Source: Pseudomonas lini
GTDB lineage: Bacteria > Pseudomonadota > Gammaproteobacteria > Pseudomonadales > Pseudomonadaceae
Assembly: GCF_030812475.1 (NCBI RefSeq)
Contig: NZ_JAUSSR010000003.1
Span: forward strand, 372,001 to 436,000
Direction of reading: 5' to 3'
DNA: 64,000 nt
In this document: positions 39,119 to 49,239 of the stretch, piece by piece
How the letters are laid out: each line of letters starts with the position of its first letter
Position numbering within the stretch: the first letter of the stretch is position 1
Notes under the pieces: model-generated
Seen by the model: only the letters and a program-made list of their open reading frames with translations
Databases searched by the model: none
What the model was told of the DNA's origin: nothing
Program-made: the position numbers and the translations under genes

Positions 39119-39956
39119 TCAACTCGCAAAACCGGCGATCAGCTTCAGCCGCATCGCGATCTACGCCACCTTGTTGTTGGCCGCCGCAATCTACTTGATC
39201 CCGTTGGTGGTGATGCTGCTGACCAGCTTCAAATCCCCGGAAGACATCCGCACCGGCAACCTGCTGAGCTGGCCGACCGTGATCGACGGCATCGGCTGGA
39301 TCAAGGCCTGGGACACCGTTGGCGGCTACTTCTGGAACTCGGTGAAAATCACCGTGCCGGCGGTTCTGATCTCGACCTTCATTGGCGCGATGAACGGTTA
39401 CGTGCTGTCGATGTGGCGCTTCCGCGGTTCGCAGTTGTTCTTCGGCCTGCTGCTGTTCGGCTGCTTCCTGCCGTTCCAGACCGTGCTGCTGCCGGCCTCG
39501 TTCACCCTCGGCAAGTTCGGCCTGGCCAACACCACCACTGGCCTGGTGCTGGTGCACGTGGTTTACGGCCTGGCCTTCACCACGCTGTTCTTCCGCAACT
39601 ATTACGTAAGCATTCCGGATGCGCTGGTCAAGGCGGCACGCCTGGATGGCGCAGGCTTTTTCACGATTTTCTGGAAGATCCTGCTGCCGATGTCGATCCC
39701 GATCGTGATGGTCTGCCTGATCTGGCAGTTCACCCAGATCTGGAATGACTTCCTGTTCGGCGTGGTCTTCGCCAGTGGCGACGCCCAGCCGATTACCGTG
39801 GCCCTGAACAACCTGGTCAACACCAGCACCGGGGCCAAGGAATACAACGTTGATATGGCCGCCGCGATGATCGCCGGGCTGCCGACACTGCTGGTCTACA
39901 TATTCGCTGGCAAGTATTTCCTGCGTGGGCTGACGTCCGGCGCGGTCAAGGGGTAG
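39111..39956 (+). CDS. gtsC: GtsC, glucose ABC transporter permease
   Basis: MalG-type permease, 281 residues, six helices, with EAA motif KAARLDGAGFFTIFWKILLPMSIPI. Start at MSNQLAKP (39111), overlapping gtsB; the frame is open upstream but only as out-of-frame gtsB sequence. Its stop is three bases before the gtsD ATG. Confidence 0.94.
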   Translation: MSNQLAKPAISFSRIAIYATLLLAAAIYLIPLVVMLLTSFKSPEDIRTGNLLSWPTVIDGIGWIKAWDTVGGYFWNSVKITVPAVLISTFIGAMNGYVLSMWRFRGSQLFFGLLLFGCFLPFQTVLLPASFTLGKFGLANTTTGLVLVHVVYGLAFTTLFFRNYYVSIPDALVKAARLDGAGFFTIFWKILLPMSIPIVMVCLIWQFTQIWNDFLFGVVFASGDAQPITVALNNLVNTSTGAKEYNVDMAAAMIAGLPTLLVYIFAGKYFLRGLTSGAVKG

Positions 39957-39959
39957 AAC

Positions 39960-41120
39960 ATGGCAACTCTCGAATTACGCAATGTCAACAAGACCTATGG
40001 CGCCGGTTTGCCGGACACCCTGAAGAATATCGAGCTGAAGATCGATGACGGGGAATTCCTGATCCTGGTCGGCCCGTCGGGCTGTGGTAAATCCACGCTG
40101 ATGAATTGCATCGCCGGCCTGGAGAACATCAGCGGCGGGGCGATCCTGGTGGATGACGCCGACATCAGCGGCATGAGCCCGAAGGATCGCGACATCGCCA
40201 TGGTGTTCCAGTCCTACGCGCTGTACCCGACCATGAGCGTGCGCGACAACATCGCCTTCGGCCTGAAGATTCGCAAGATGCCGACCGCCGAAATCGACGA
40301 AGAAGTCGCTCGCGTGGCCAAACTGTTGCAGATCGAACATTTACTCAGCCGCAAACCCGGCCAGCTCTCCGGTGGCCAGCAACAGCGCGTGGCCATGGGC
40401 CGTGCCCTGGCGCGGCGGCCGAAGATCTACCTGTTCGACGAACCGCTGTCCAACCTCGACGCCAAGCTGCGGGTCGAGATGCGTACCGAAATGAAGCTGA
40501 TGCACCAGCGTCTGAAAACCACCACGGTCTATGTGACCCACGACCAGATTGAAGCCATGACCCTGGGCGACAAGGTGGCGGTGATGAAGGACGGGATAAT
40601 CCAGCAGTTCGGCACACCGAAAGACATCTACAACAACCCCGCCAACCTGTTCGTGGCGAGCTTCATCGGTTCGCCGCCGATGAACTTCATCCCGCTACGT
40701 TTGCAGCGCAAGGAAGGTCGTCTGGTGGCGCTGCTCGACAGCGGTCAGGCGCGCTGCGAATTGCCATTGGGCATGCAGGACGCCGGGCTCGAAGACCGCG
40801 AAGTGATCCTCGGCATGCGCCCGGAGCAGATCGTGCTGGCGGGCAGCGAGCCGAACGGTTTGCCGACCATCCGCGCCGAAGTCCAGGTCACCGAACCGAC
40901 CGGTCCCGACACCCTGGTGTTCGTCAACCTCAACGAGACCAAGGTCTGCTGCCGCCTGGCGCCGGACGTTGCACCGGCCGTGGGCGAGACCCTGACCCTG
41001 CAGTTCGATCCGTCGAAAGTGTTGCTGTTCGATGCGAAAACCGGTGAGCGGCTGGGGGTTGCCGGCCTGCCGAAAACCGAGGCCCACACTGCCAATGTGG
41101 CGCAGTTCAAAGGCCGCTGA
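39960..41120 (+). CDS. gtsD: GtsD, ABC transporter ATPase (MalK/UgpC type)
   Basis: Energises GtsBC. The 386-residue protein has Walker [11 protein letters not shown]-loop VFQSYALYP, signature [15 protein letters not shown], Walker [13 protein letters not shown], and a C-terminal TOBE/OB regulatory domain (~235-386) typical of CUT1 sugar importers. Last gene of the gts unit; a REPIN separates it from oprB. Confidence 0.95.
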   Translation: MATLELRNVNKTYGAGLPDTLKNIELKIDDGEFLILVGPSGCGKSTLMNCIAGLENISGGAILVDDADISGMSPKDRDIAMVFQSYALYPTMSVRDNIAFGLKIRKMPTAEIDEEVARVAKLLQIEHLLSRKPGQLSGGQQQRVAMGRALARRPKIYLFDEPLSNLDAKLRVEMRTEMKLMHQRLKTTTVYVTHDQIEAMTLGDKVAVMKDGIIQQFGTPKDIYNNPANLFVASFIGSPPMNFIPLRLQRKEGRLVALLDSGQARCELPLGMQDAGLEDREVILGMRPEQIVLAGSEPNGLPTIRAEVQVTEPTGPDTLVFVNLNETKVCCRLAPDVAPAVGETLTLQFDPSKVLLFDAKTGERLGVAGLPKTEAHTANVAQFKGR

Positions 41121-41129
41121 AGAACAAAA

Positions 41130-41245
41130 CTGTAGGAGCGAGCTTGCTCGCGATGGACGCCAACGATTACGCGTTTTTTCTGGATAAACGCGTCGCCCTT
41201 GAGACCATCGTCGGAACGCCGCCCGGAGCAAGCTCGCTCCTACAG
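41130..41245. repeat. REPIN with 15-bp insertion, between gtsD and oprB
   Basis: CTGTAGGAGCGAGCTTGCTC at the left; right arm interrupted by TCGGAACGCCGCCCG (41211-41225) before GAGCAAGCTCGCTCCTACA. Confidence 0.9.
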
Positions 41246-41312
41246 GGGGAATCTGCGGTGGATGGCCTGTCATCCGCCGCAACCGATGTCACCGCGTTAG
41301 ATAAAAAAAGTT

Positions 41313-41325
41313 AATAACAATAAAA
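41313..41325 (+). promoter_or_regulatory. A-rich Crc/Hfq-type motif before oprB
   Basis: AATAACAATAAAA gives overlapping AANAANAA matches directly before the CGAGG/TAGGG ribosome-binding region of oprB. Confidence 0.55.
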
Positions 41326-41338
41326 CGAGGATGTAGGG

Positions 41339-42685
41339 ATGAAGAAGAACAACAACGCTCAGCTTATCTGCCAGTTATCAGCGATTGCGGCCATGACGCT
41401 GGCCGGCAGTGTGCAGGCGGCTGACGCGTTCAGCGCCGATTCCGAATGGATGACTGGTGATTGGGGGGGTGAGCGGACCCGGCTGATCGAGCAGGGTATC
41501 GACATCAAGATGGACTACGTCGGCGAAGTGGGTGGCAACCTCCACGGTGGCTACAACAACGACAAGACGGCGCGTTACGCTGACCAGTTTGGCCTGGGCG
41601 TGGCGTTGGACCTGCAAAAGCTGTGGGGCTGGGATAACACCCAGGCCAAGATCCAGCTGACCAATCGTAATGGCGAGAACATCTCCAATGACCGTGTCGG
41701 CGATCCGCGTGCCGGCACCTTGAGTTCCTCCCAGGAAGTCTACGGCCGTGGCCATATGGTCCGTCTGACCCAGTTGTGGATCAAGCACCAGTTCCTCGAA
41801 GGAAAACTGGACGTCAAGGCCGGTTACTTCGGCGAAGGCGAAGACTTCAACACCTTCCCTTGCGAGTTCCAGAACCTGGCGTTCTGCGGTTCCCAGGTCG
41901 GTAACTGGGCGACCAATATCTGGTACAACTGGCCGGTCAGCCAGGCCGCGATCCGCGTGAAGTACAACATCTCGCCCGAGTTTTATGCGCAGATCGGCGC
42001 CTACAACCAGAACCCGTCGCAACTGGAACACGGTAATGGCTTCAAGCTCAGCGGCAGTGGGACCAAGGGCACGGTGTTGCCGGTCGAACTGGTCTGGTTG
42101 CCTAACCCGAACAACCTGCCGGGCGAATACCGTGTCGGTTACTACAAAAGTACGGCCAAGGCCGATGACGTTCGTGAAGACGAAAACGGCAATGATGCGG
42201 CCACCAGCGGCAACGCCTACCGCAGCCACAGCAGCAAGTCCGGCTACTGGTTCGTGGCGCAGCAACAACTCACCAGCCACAACGGCGACGCGTCCCGCGG
42301 CCTGAACATCGCCGCCAACGCCACGTTCCATGACAAGGACACCAACCTGGTCGACAACTACCAGTCGCTGATGTTTGTGTACAAGGGCCCGTTCGATGCG
42401 CGTCCGAAAGATGACATGGGGATCGGTTTCGCCCGCATCCATGTCAACGATGACGTGAAGAAGAACGCCGAGCTGGTCAACGCCTCCAATGGAGTTTCCG
42501 ACTACCAGGATCCGCTGTTCTCGCCACTGCGTGACACCGAGTACAACTACGAGATCAACTACGGCTTCCACGTCACCAATTGGCTGACAGTACGACCTAA
42601 CCTGCAATACATCACGCACCCGGGCGGTGTCGATGAAGTTGATAACGCACTGGTGGCCGGTTTGAAAATTCAGTCGGTGTTCTAA
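41339..42685 (+). CDS. oprB: OprB, carbohydrate-selective outer-membrane porin
   Basis: Glucose-inducible porin passing sugars to GtsA. The 448-residue precursor has a signal peptide (~1-28, SVQAADAF), then the OprB family start DSEWMTGDWGGERTRLIEQGIDIKMDYVGE, alternating beta-strands and a terminal Phe (QSVF) for Bam-mediated insertion. Preceded by A-rich leader sequence and followed by a terminator. Confidence 0.95.
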   Translation: MKKNNNAQLICQLSAIAAMTLAGSVQAADAFSADSEWMTGDWGGERTRLIEQGIDIKMDYVGEVGGNLHGGYNNDKTARYADQFGLGVALDLQKLWGWDNTQAKIQLTNRNGENISNDRVGDPRAGTLSSSQEVYGRGHMVRLTQLWIKHQFLEGKLDVKAGYFGEGEDFNTFPCEFQNLAFCGSQVGNWATNIWYNWPVSQAAIRVKYNISPEFYAQIGAYNQNPSQLEHGNGFKLSGSGTKGTVLPVELVWLPNPNNLPGEYRVGYYKSTAKADDVREDENGNDAATSGNAYRSHSSKSGYWFVAQQQLTSHNGDASRGLNIAANATFHDKDTNLVDNYQSLMFVYKGPFDARPKDDMGIGFARIHVNDDVKKNAELVNASNGVSDYQDPLFSPLRDTEYNYEINYGFHVTNWLTVRPNLQYITHPGGVDEVDNALVAGLKIQSVF

Positions 42686-42723
42686 CGTTGTTGCGATAAG
42701 CTCTTCTCCATGTGCGCATTTTT

Positions 42724-42753
42724 GCGGACGGCCAAGGCTGTCCGCTTTTTTTT
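42724..42753 (+). terminator. Terminator after oprB
   Basis: Stem GCGGAC / GTCCGC, extended by GCC/GGC around an AA loop with one mismatch, followed by eight T. It separates oprB from the mutarotase gene. Confidence 0.88.
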
Positions 42754-42800
42754 GGGGCGGCGCACCCCGGGGAACAGGATGATTTTCAGGACCGTGGCAC

Positions 42801-43655
42801 ATGCATGAGCATCCGCTACAACGCTTCTTCAAGTCCTTGCGCGAACGGCCGGTATTCGCCTGGGAGCGCTATCAGATGCGCGATGTGCTGGTGATCGATC
42901 ATCCGCTGTGTCAGGCGGTGTTCAGTCGGCAGGGCGCGCAGTTGTTGCACTTTCAGCCCCGGGACCAGAAACCCTGGCTCTGGTGCGCAGCCAAATGGCC
43001 GCATGTGGGGGCGATTCGGGGTGGGGTGCCGGTGTGCTGGCCCTGGTTCGGGCGCCATCCCAGCGAAAACGCCTGGCCGTCCCACGGCTGGGCCCGGCTG
43101 CTCGACTGGAAGCTGCTGGACAGTAGCAGTGACGACGATGGCGTGCGTCTGCACTGGCAACTGCAGTTGTGTGACTGGCAAGTGGACTTGCATGCGCACC
43201 TGGGCGATCGCATGGAGTTGCGCCTGTGCACCGAGCATCAGGACAGCCTGCCGTGCCAGTTGAGCCAGGCGTTGCACGCATATTGGCGTATTGGTGACGT
43301 TGGCGAGGTAGCGCTGTCTGGGCTTGAGGGGGCGCACGGCTACGACCATTTGAATCGCCAGGTTTGCCAGCAGGAAGGCGAGTTGCGAGTCGAGGGCGGC
43401 TGTCAGCGAGTGTTTCAACAGGAAGGGGAGTTGCAACTCAACGACCACGCCTGGCAGCGCGCGTTGTGCATCGACACCGGTGACGATGCGGACACGGTGG
43501 TCTGGCATCCCGGGTCGCGGCCGTTGCTGGGGGTGAGCTGGAATGAGATGGGTGAGTTTGTCTGTGTCGAAGCGGCGACCGGCGGTACCGACAGCCTGAG
43601 CCTGGCGCCGGGGCAGAAGGCGCATTTGAGTTTGCAGGCGAGGGTTGGGGTTTAG
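42801..43655 (+). CDS. D-hexose-6-phosphate mutarotase (YeaD-like aldose 1-epimerase)
   Basis: Interconverts alpha and beta glucose 6-phosphate, feeding the beta anomer to Zwf. The 284-residue galactose-mutarotase-fold protein has family motifs QGAQLLHFQPRDQKPWLWCA, IRGGVPVCWPWFGRHP, SHGWARLLDW with the active His, and ALHAYWRIGDV. It stands between oprB and hexR, convergent with hexR, with REP arms in the gap. Confidence 0.9.
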   Translation: MHEHPLQRFFKSLRERPVFAWERYQMRDVLVIDHPLCQAVFSRQGAQLLHFQPRDQKPWLWCAAKWPHVGAIRGGVPVCWPWFGRHPSENAWPSHGWARLLDWKLLDSSSDDDGVRLHWQLQLCDWQVDLHAHLGDRMELRLCTEHQDSLPCQLSQALHAYWRIGDVGEVALSGLEGAHGYDHLNRQVCQQEGELRVEGGCQRVFQQEGELQLNDHAWQRALCIDTGDDADTVVWHPGSRPLLGVSWNEMGEFVCVEAATGGTDSLSLAPGQKAHLSLQARVGV

Positions 43656-43685
43656 TTCTGAATCTTGCGGTGTCTGGGCTGGCCC

Positions 43686-43777
43686 CATCGCTGGCAAGCC
43701 AGCTCCTACAGTGTCCGCGTCGAGTACAAAAATTGCGACCGCCGCTGAACCTGTAGGAGCTGGCTTGCCAGCGAAGA
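43686..43777. repeat. Outward-facing REP pair, TAGGAGCTGGCTTGCC type
   Basis: CATCGCTGGCAAGCCAGCTC (43686 on) and CTGTAGGAGCTGGCTTGCCA (43751 on) in tail-to-tail order around a 40-bp core. Lies between convergent mutarotase and hexR genes. Confidence 0.87.
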
Positions 43778-43805
43778 GGCCCTGACAGGCAATGAAGATG
43801 CCGGC

Positions 43806-44675
43806 CTAGTTGAACTCATCCCCAATCGGATACCGACTGGCATTCAGGCTTTCCTTGATCTTGCGCAAATGCGGCTGGAAATCCACGCCCCGGCGCAAGG
43901 TCATGCCGGTCGCCAGCACGTCCAGCACGGTCAGCTGAATGATCCGCGACGTCATCGGCATATAGATGTCGGTGTCTTCCGGCAACGGAATGTTCAGGCT
44001 CAAGGTGCTGGCCTTGGCCAATGGCGAACCTTCAGCGGTCAAGCCCAGCACCGAAGCGCCGTTTTCCCTGGCCAGGCGCGCCACTTCCACCAGTTCACGG
44101 GTGCGGCCGGTGTAGGAAATGATCACGAACAACTCGCCGGTGTGGGCGACCGAAGCAATCATGCGCTGCATCAGCACGTCCGCATGGGCGGTGACCGCCA
44201 GGTTGAAGCGGAAGAATTTGTGCTGCGCGTCCAGCGCCACCGGAGCCGAGGCGCCGAGGCCGAAGAAGTGGATCTGCCGGGCCTGGATCAACAGGTCGAC
44301 GGCGCGGCTGATCAGGTTCGGGTCCAGCGCCTGCAAGGCACTGTCCAACGAGGCGATGGCGCTGCCGAAAATCTTCTTGGTATAGGCTTCCGGATTGTCA
44401 TCGGCCTCGACCGCACGGCTGACATAGGCCGCGCCACTGGCCAGGCTTTGGGCCAGTTGCAGTTTCAGCTCGGGGTAACCGCTGACGCCGAACGAACGGC
44501 AGAAGCGGTTGACCGTCGGCTCGCTGACCTTCGAGGCCTGGGCGAGGGCGGCGATGCTGAACCGGGTGGCCTGCTGTGGGTTGAGCAGGATCACTTCGGC
44601 TACTTTGCGTTCTGCCTTGTTCAGGTCTTCAAGGCGACTCTGGATCTGCTCAAGTAAATTTCGCACGCGGTCCAT
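43806..44675 (-). CDS. hexR: HexR, RpiR-family repressor of glucose metabolism
   Basis: Represses zwf-pgl-eda, edd-glk and gap until KDPG binds. The 289-residue protein has an N-terminal RpiR helix-turn-helix (~1-78, [25 protein letters not shown]) and a C-terminal SIS sugar-phosphate domain (~125-255, [32 protein letters not shown]). It is divergent from zwf, with a palindrome in the 229-bp gap. Confidence 0.95.
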   Translation of the reverse strand: MDRVRNLLEQIQSRLEDLNKAERKVAEVILLNPQQATRFSIAALAQASKVSEPTVNRFCRSFGVSGYPELKLQLAQSLASGAAYVSRAVEADDNPEAYTKKIFGSAIASLDSALQALDPNLISRAVDLLIQARQIHFFGLGASAPVALDAQHKFFRFNLAVTAHADVLMQRMIASVAHTGELFVIISYTGRTRELVEVARLARENGASVLGLTAEGSPLAKASTLSLNIPLPEDTDIYMPMTSRIIQLTVLDVLATGMTLRRGVDFQPHLRKIKESLNASRYPIGDEFN

Positions 44676-44823
44676 ACAGGTTCCTTAGCTCCACACACAA
44701 GAGAGCAATGCAAATAAGGGCCCGGCTATGCAATTTGGGACTTTGATCGGGCCCGTCACGGTGGCCTATCCTACTGGTGGCTCCTATCGACCACCACTCG
44801 CAATGTCTATTTTGCTAAAATGT

Positions 44824-44839
44824 TGTGGTTATTACTACA
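44824..44839. promoter_or_regulatory. Operator-like palindrome upstream of zwf (HexR/RccR type)
   Basis: TGTGGT-TATT-ACTACA, a near-perfect inverted repeat 66 bp before zwf. It resembles the TGTAGT-N-ACTACA palindromes of HexR/RccR regulators more than the TTGT-N7-ACAA sites at gap/edd. Confidence 0.6.
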
Positions 44840-44891
44840 TTTTCCCTTGAATGATGCCTTGAAAAAAGGTATTTGTAGCTTAACTTGATAA

Positions 44892-44899
44892 AAGAACAA
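44892..44899 (+). promoter_or_regulatory. A-rich motif before zwf
   Basis: AAGAACAA (AANAANAA) six bases before the zwf ATG; possible Crc/Hfq site. There is no other clear Shine-Dalgarno. Confidence 0.4.
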
Positions 44900-44904
44900 A
44901 CATC

Positions 44905-46374
44905 ATGCCTTCGATTACGGTTGAACCGTGCACCTTTGCCTTGTTTGGCGCCCTCGGCGATCTTGCCCTGCGCAAGCTGTTTCCTGCCCTTTATCAGCTC
45001 GATGGCGCAGACCTGCTCCATGAGGATACGCGCATCATCGCGCTGGCCCGTGAACCCGGCAGCGAGCAACAGCATCTGGCGTTCATCGCCGCCGAGTTGC
45101 GCCGCTACGTCAATGACAAAGAGCTGGACGAAGCGGTGGTCGAACGCTTCCTGGCCCGCCTGAGCTACCTGCACGTCGATTTCCTCAAGGCTGACGACTA
45201 CGTCGCCCTGGCCGAAATGGCCGGCAGCGCCCAGCGCGTGATCGCCTACTTCGCGACACCGGCAGCGGTCTACGGCGCGATCTGCGAGAACCTGTCGAAG
45301 GTCGGTCTGACTGAAAACACCCGCGTGGTGCTGGAAAAACCCATCGGTTCGGACCTTGAATCCTCGCGCACGGTCAACGACGCCGTAGCGCAGTTCTTCC
45401 CGGAGAACCGCACCTATCGCATCGACCATTATCTGGGCAAAGAGACTGTACAAAACCTGATCGCCCTGCGTTTCGCCAACAGCCTGTTCGAAACCCAGTG
45501 GAACCAGAATTACATCTCCCACGTGGAAATCACCGTGGCGGAGAAAGTCGGGATCGAAGGCCGTTGGGGCTACTTCGACAAGGCCGGTCAGCTGCGGGAC
45601 ATGATCCAGAATCACCTGCTGCAACTGCTCTGCCTGATCGCCATGGACCCGCCGGCCGACCTGTCCGCCGACAGCATCCGCGACGAGAAAGTCAAAGTCC
45701 TCAAGGCCCTGGCACCGATCAGCCCTGAAGGCCTGACCACGCAAGTGGTGCGCGGCCAGTACATCGCCGGCCACAGCGAAGGCAAATCGGTGCCCGGTTA
45801 TCTGGAAGAGCCGAACTCCAATGCCCAGAGCGACACCGAAACCTTCGTCGCCCTGCGTGCCGACATTCGCAACTGGCGCTGGGCCGGGGTGCCGTTCTAC
45901 CTGCGTACCGGCAAGCGCATGCCGCAAAAGCTGTCGCAGATCGTCATCCACTTCAAGGAGCCGTCGCACTACATCTTCGCGCCGGAGCAGCGCTTGCAGA
46001 TCAGCAACAAGCTGATCATCCGCCTGCAACCGGACGAAGGCATCTCCTTGCGCGTGATGACCAAGGAACAAGGCCTGGACAAGGGCATGCAACTGCGTAG
46101 CGGTCCGTTGCAGCTGAATTTTTCCGATACCTGGCGCAGCGCACGGATTCCCGATGCCTACGAGCGGTTATTGCTGGAAGTGATGCGCGGCAATCAGAAC
46201 CTGTTTGTCCGTAAAGATGAAATCGAAGCCGCGTGGAAGTGGTGTGACCAGTTGATCGCCGGGTGGAAGAAATCCGGTGACGCGCCCAAGCCGTACGCGG
46301 CCGGGTCCTGGGGACCGATGAGCTCCATTGCACTGATTACGCGGGACGGGAGGTCGTGGTATGGCGATATCTGA
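44905..46374 (+). CDS. zwf: Zwf, glucose-6-phosphate dehydrogenase
   Basis: Oxidises glucose 6-phosphate to 6-phosphogluconolactone with NAD(P). The 489-residue protein has the N-terminal coenzyme motif [20 protein letters not shown] (Ala in place of the common Ser in GASGDL) and the active-site [14 protein letters not shown]. First gene of the HexR-controlled zwf-pgl-eda operon; overlaps pgl by 14 bp. Confidence 0.96.
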   Translation: MPSITVEPCTFALFGALGDLALRKLFPALYQLDGADLLHEDTRIIALAREPGSEQQHLAFIAAELRRYVNDKELDEAVVERFLARLSYLHVDFLKADDYVALAEMAGSAQRVIAYFATPAAVYGAICENLSKVGLTENTRVVLEKPIGSDLESSRTVNDAVAQFFPENRTYRIDHYLGKETVQNLIALRFANSLFETQWNQNYISHVEITVAEKVGIEGRWGYFDKAGQLRDMIQNHLLQLLCLIAMDPPADLSADSIRDEKVKVLKALAPISPEGLTTQVVRGQYIAGHSEGKSVPGYLEEPNSNAQSDTETFVALRADIRNWRWAGVPFYLRTGKRMPQKLSQIVIHFKEPSHYIFAPEQRLQISNKLIIRLQPDEGISLRVMTKEQGLDKGMQLRSGPLQLNFSDTWRSARIPDAYERLLLEVMRGNQNLFVRKDEIEAAWKWCDQLIAGWKKSGDAPKPYAAGSWGPMSSIALITRDGRSWYGDI

Positions 46375-47074
46375 ATTGAAACTGCCTCAGGGCGTCAGCG
46401 CCCATGAGTTCAAGAGCCCGGTGCTGCTCGCTGAAGGCCTGGCGCTGAATGTGGCCAAGCAATTGAGCGATGCGATCGACGCCAGAGGTACCGCAACGCT
46501 GGTGGTCTCCGGGGGGCGCAGCCCGGTGGCGTTTTTCCAGCACCTGGCCAGGCAGACGCTGGACTGGTCCAACGTCGTGGTGACCCTGGCGGACGAGCGT
46601 TGGGTGCCGGTGGAACACGCCGACAGCAATGCCGGTCTGCTCAAGCGCTACCTGTTGCAAGGCCCGGCGGCCAAGGCTCAGTTCTTGAGCCTCTACAGCG
46701 CCACCGCCAATCTCGAACAGGCGGCCGAGCAGGCTGATCGCTTGTTGGGCGAATTGCCACCGATCGACGTGCTGATCCTCGGCATGGGCGACGACGGGCA
46801 CACCGCCTCGCTGTTCCCGAACAGCCCGAACCTGGCCGACGCCTTGAAAGTCGACGGCAGCCGTCGCTGCTGGCCGATGCTGGCGCCGACGGTGCCGCAT
46901 CAGCGCCTGACCATGAGTCGCGCGCTGCTGGCTTCGGCGAAGAACACCGTTCTATCGATTTCCGGTCAGTCCAAGCTGACCACCCTGAGTGCCGCATTGG
47001 CCGGTGACGATGTCGCCGCCATGCCGATTCGCGCGTTTCTGCAACCTACGTTAGAGATTTACTGGTGCCCATGA
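46361..47074 (+). CDS. pgl: Pgl, 6-phosphogluconolactonase
   Basis: Hydrolyses 6-phosphogluconolactone. The 237-residue protein has [26 protein letters not shown] and [15 protein letters not shown] motifs of the DevB-type family. It overlaps zwf at its 5' end; its 3' end is directly followed by, or overlaps, eda. Confidence 0.95.
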   Translation: MAISELKLPQGVSAHEFKSPVLLAEGLALNVAKQLSDAIDARGTATLVVSGGRSPVAFFQHLARQTLDWSNVVVTLADERWVPVEHADSNAGLLKRYLLQGPAAKAQFLSLYSATANLEQAAEQADRLLGELPPIDVLILGMGDDGHTASLFPNSPNLADALKVDGSRRCWPMLAPTVPHQRLTMSRALLASAKNTVLSISGQSKLTTLSAALAGDDVAAMPIRAFLQPTLEIYWCP

Positions 47075-47091
47075 GCCAAGGATCAGCCGCT

Positions 47092-47757
47092 ATGACAAAC
47101 ACATCCCCGACCGTTTCCATGGTGGACAAAGTTGCCCTGATCGACAGCCTCTGCGCCAAGGCGCGGATCCTGCCAGTTATCACCATCGCTCGCGAACAGG
47201 ACATCCTGCCGCTGGCCGACGCCCTCGCGGCCGGTGGCCTGACCGCCCTGGAAGTGACCCTGCGTTCGCAGTTCGGCCTCAAGGCCATCCAGGTTCTGCG
47301 CGAGCAGCGTCCGGAGCTGGTGACCGGCGCCGGTACTGTATTGGATCGCAACATGTTGGCGGCTGCCGAAGCCGCGGGTTCGCAGTTCATCGTCACGCCG
47401 GGCATCACCCGTGACCTGCTCGAAGCCAGCGTCGACAGCCCGATCCCGCTGTTGCCAGGCATCAGCAATGCCTCGGGCATCATGGAAGGCTATGGCCTGG
47501 GTTATCGCCGTTTCAAGCTGTTCCCGGCGGAAGTCAGCGGCGGCGTGGCAGCCATCAAGGCCTTGGGCGGCCCGTTCGGCGAAGTGAAATTCTGCCCGAC
47601 CGGCGGCGTCAGCCCGGCCAACATCAAGAGCTACATGGCGTTGAAAAACGTGATGTGCGTGGGCGGTAGCTGGATGCTTGATCCCGAGTGGATCAAGAAC
47701 GGCGACTGGGCCCGCATTCAGGAATGCACCGCCGAGGCCCTTGCGCTGCTGGACTGA
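47092..47757 (+). CDS. eda: Eda, KDPG aldolase
   Basis: Cleaves 2-keto-3-deoxy-6-phosphogluconate to pyruvate and GAP (also acts as a KHG aldolase in relatives). The 221-residue protein has ARILPVITI, LEVTLRS, VTPGITRD and the Schiff-base segment RRFKLFPAEVSGG. The start at 47092 is chosen because AAGGA lies nine bases upstream; an ATG at 47071 overlapping the pgl stop (ATGA) would add seven residues and lacks a Shine-Dalgarno. Confidence 0.93.
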   Translation: MTNTSPTVSMVDKVALIDSLCAKARILPVITIAREQDILPLADALAAGGLTALEVTLRSQFGLKAIQVLREQRPELVTGAGTVLDRNMLAAAEAAGSQFIVTPGITRDLLEASVDSPIPLLPGISNASGIMEGYGLGYRRFKLFPAEVSGGVAAIKALGGPFGEVKFCPTGGVSPANIKSYMALKNVMCVGGSWMLDPEWIKNGDWARIQECTAEALALLD

Positions 47758-47798
47758 TCGGCTTTCACCAAACACCTCGTTGTGTGTTCTACGGCTTT

Positions 47799-47831
47799 AC
47801 GGTGCGCTTGGTCGGTGCACCGTTTTTTTTT
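47799..47831 (+). terminator. Terminator of zwf-pgl-eda
   Basis: Stem ACGGTGC / GCACCGT with an 11-base loop followed by nine T. Confidence 0.9.
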
Positions 47832-47847
47832 GCCCGCAAAAAAACCT

Positions 47848-48018
47848 CTGTAGGAGCGAGCTTGCTCGCGATGGTCGTTAACGATAACGCGTGTCTACTG
47901 GTTAAACGCGGCGCCCTGTAGGAGCGAGCCTGCTCGCGAAGGTCGTTAACGATACCGCGTGTCAACTGTTTAAACGCGGCGCTCTTGAGACCTTCGCGAG
48001 CAGGCTCGCTCCCACAAG
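47848..48018. repeat. Three-arm REP cluster
   Basis: Two forward arms (TGTAGGAGCGAGCTTGCTCG at ~47850 and TGTAGGAGCGAGCCTGCTCG at ~47918) and one reverse arm (CGAGCAGGCTCGCTCC, ends ~48016), each forward arm followed by GTTAACGATA and an AAACGCGGCGC tail. It looks like a partial tandem duplication of a REPIN. Confidence 0.88.
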
Positions 48019-48021
48019 GTA

Positions 48022-49203
48022 TCAACGCAGCTCCGTCAGCGCCCGGATCAATAGATCAATGTCTGCTGCAGTGGTAGTGAAGCCCGGCGTGATGCGAATG
48101 CACGGACCGCTCGCGGCCCCGCTGCGCGCGATGGTGAACAGGTTGTAGTCCTTGAGCAACCGCTCGGCCATCGCCTGTTGATCGGCATGCCGGGTAAAAC
48201 GCATCGACGTGATGCCGCAATACAGGCGCGGGTCCTCCGGGGTCATGACTTCGATGCCCGACAATTCGCGTACCGCGCGGACCCAGCGGTTGCGCAGGTA
48301 ATTGAGGCGTGCGCCCTTGGCGGCGGCACCGCCCATGGCCCGATGTTCCTCGAACACCAGTGGCAGGGTCAGCAACGCCGGGATGTTGGGCGTGCTGTGT
48401 GGCGTGCGGGCGCGAATGTCCGTGGGGGGGAAGTGCATCTCGCCCATGTCCGGGTCGATGTCGCCCAGGCGCTCGGGGCTGATGTAGATGAAACCGAGGG
48501 TCAGCGGCGCACCGATCCATTTGTGCAGGTTGTAACCCGCGAAGGCGATTCCCAGGTCTTCGAGGTCGAATTCGATCTGGCCCAGCGCATGGGCGCCGTC
48601 GAGAATGACATCGACTCCGTATTCCCTGGCGGCTGTGGCAATCGCCTTCACCGGCATCACCAGGCCCGTGCGATGGGTAACGTGGGTCAGGGCCATCAGT
48701 TTCAGGCGCGGATAACGTACGAAGGCTTCGCGGTAGGTGGCCAGCAAACTGTCGAAACTGGCAGGGTGACGGTGTTCGACCTCGATCACCTCGACCCCGC
48801 GATAGCGCGCCAGCCAACGCATGGCGCCCTTGACCGTGTCGTATTCCAGATCGCAGATCAGCACCTGGTCGCCTGGCTGAAGGCGATTGTAGTTGCGGAT
48901 CAACGATTGCAGTCCGTCCGTAGCGTTGCGGGTGAGGGCAACGCTGTCGGCGGGTACGCTCACCAGTTCGGCCACTTGCGCACGGATTTCCAGGCTTTCG
49001 TCCCGATCGAAGCGTTGGCGCACGTGCACCGAATTGCTGCGGTTGATGAGTTCGATGTTGCGCTGGTATTCCTCGACCACCGTGCGCGACATGCGTCCGA
49101 AGTAACCGTTCTCCAGATTGACCGGGCCAGGTTCGACAGCATAGCGGTCGGCAAAGGTCAGCCAGAAAGCTTCATCACGGGCGCGGCGGGTGTTATCGGG
49201 CAT
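48022..49203 (-). CDS. Class V aminotransferase-fold PLP enzyme
   Basis: A 393-residue fold-type I PLP protein related to isopenicillin-N epimerase/cysteine desulfurase-like enzymes. VNLENGYFGRMSRTV opens the family pattern; the Asp of VDVILDGAHALGQIEFD contacts the PLP pyridine and the Lys of AGYNLHKWIGAPLTLGF is the Schiff-base lysine. No catalytic desulfurase Cys loop is apparent. Substrate unknown. ATG at 49203 is used rather than a TTG twelve bases upstream; neither has a clear Shine-Dalgarno. It follows the DUF3820 gene by 36 bp on the same strand. Confidence 0.85.
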   Translation of the reverse strand: MPDNTRRARDEAFWLTFADRYAVEPGPVNLENGYFGRMSRTVVEEYQRNIELINRSNSVHVRQRFDRDESLEIRAQVAELVSVPADSVALTRNATDGLQSLIRNYNRLQPGDQVLICDLEYDTVKGAMRWLARYRGVEVIEVEHRHPASFDSLLATYREAFVRYPRLKLMALTHVTHRTGLVMPVKAIATAAREYGVDVILDGAHALGQIEFDLEDLGIAFAGYNLHKWIGAPLTLGFIYISPERLGDIDPDMGEMHFPPTDIRARTPHSTPNIPALLTLPLVFEEHRAMGGAAAKGARLNYLRNRWVRAVRELSGIEVMTPEDPRLYCGITSMRFTRHADQQAMAERLLKDYNLFTIARSGAASGPCIRITPGFTTTAADIDLLIRALTELR

Positions 49204-49239
49204 GGGGTTACTCAATCAGGGGCTGGTGAGCGGGAAGTT

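Noticed and set aside
41281..41338. Third copy of the GTGACAT operator before oprB
   Set aside because: ATGTCAC occurs at ~41286 but there is no right arm at N6 and no CCTTCGTTAC/GTTTAGA at the required distances.
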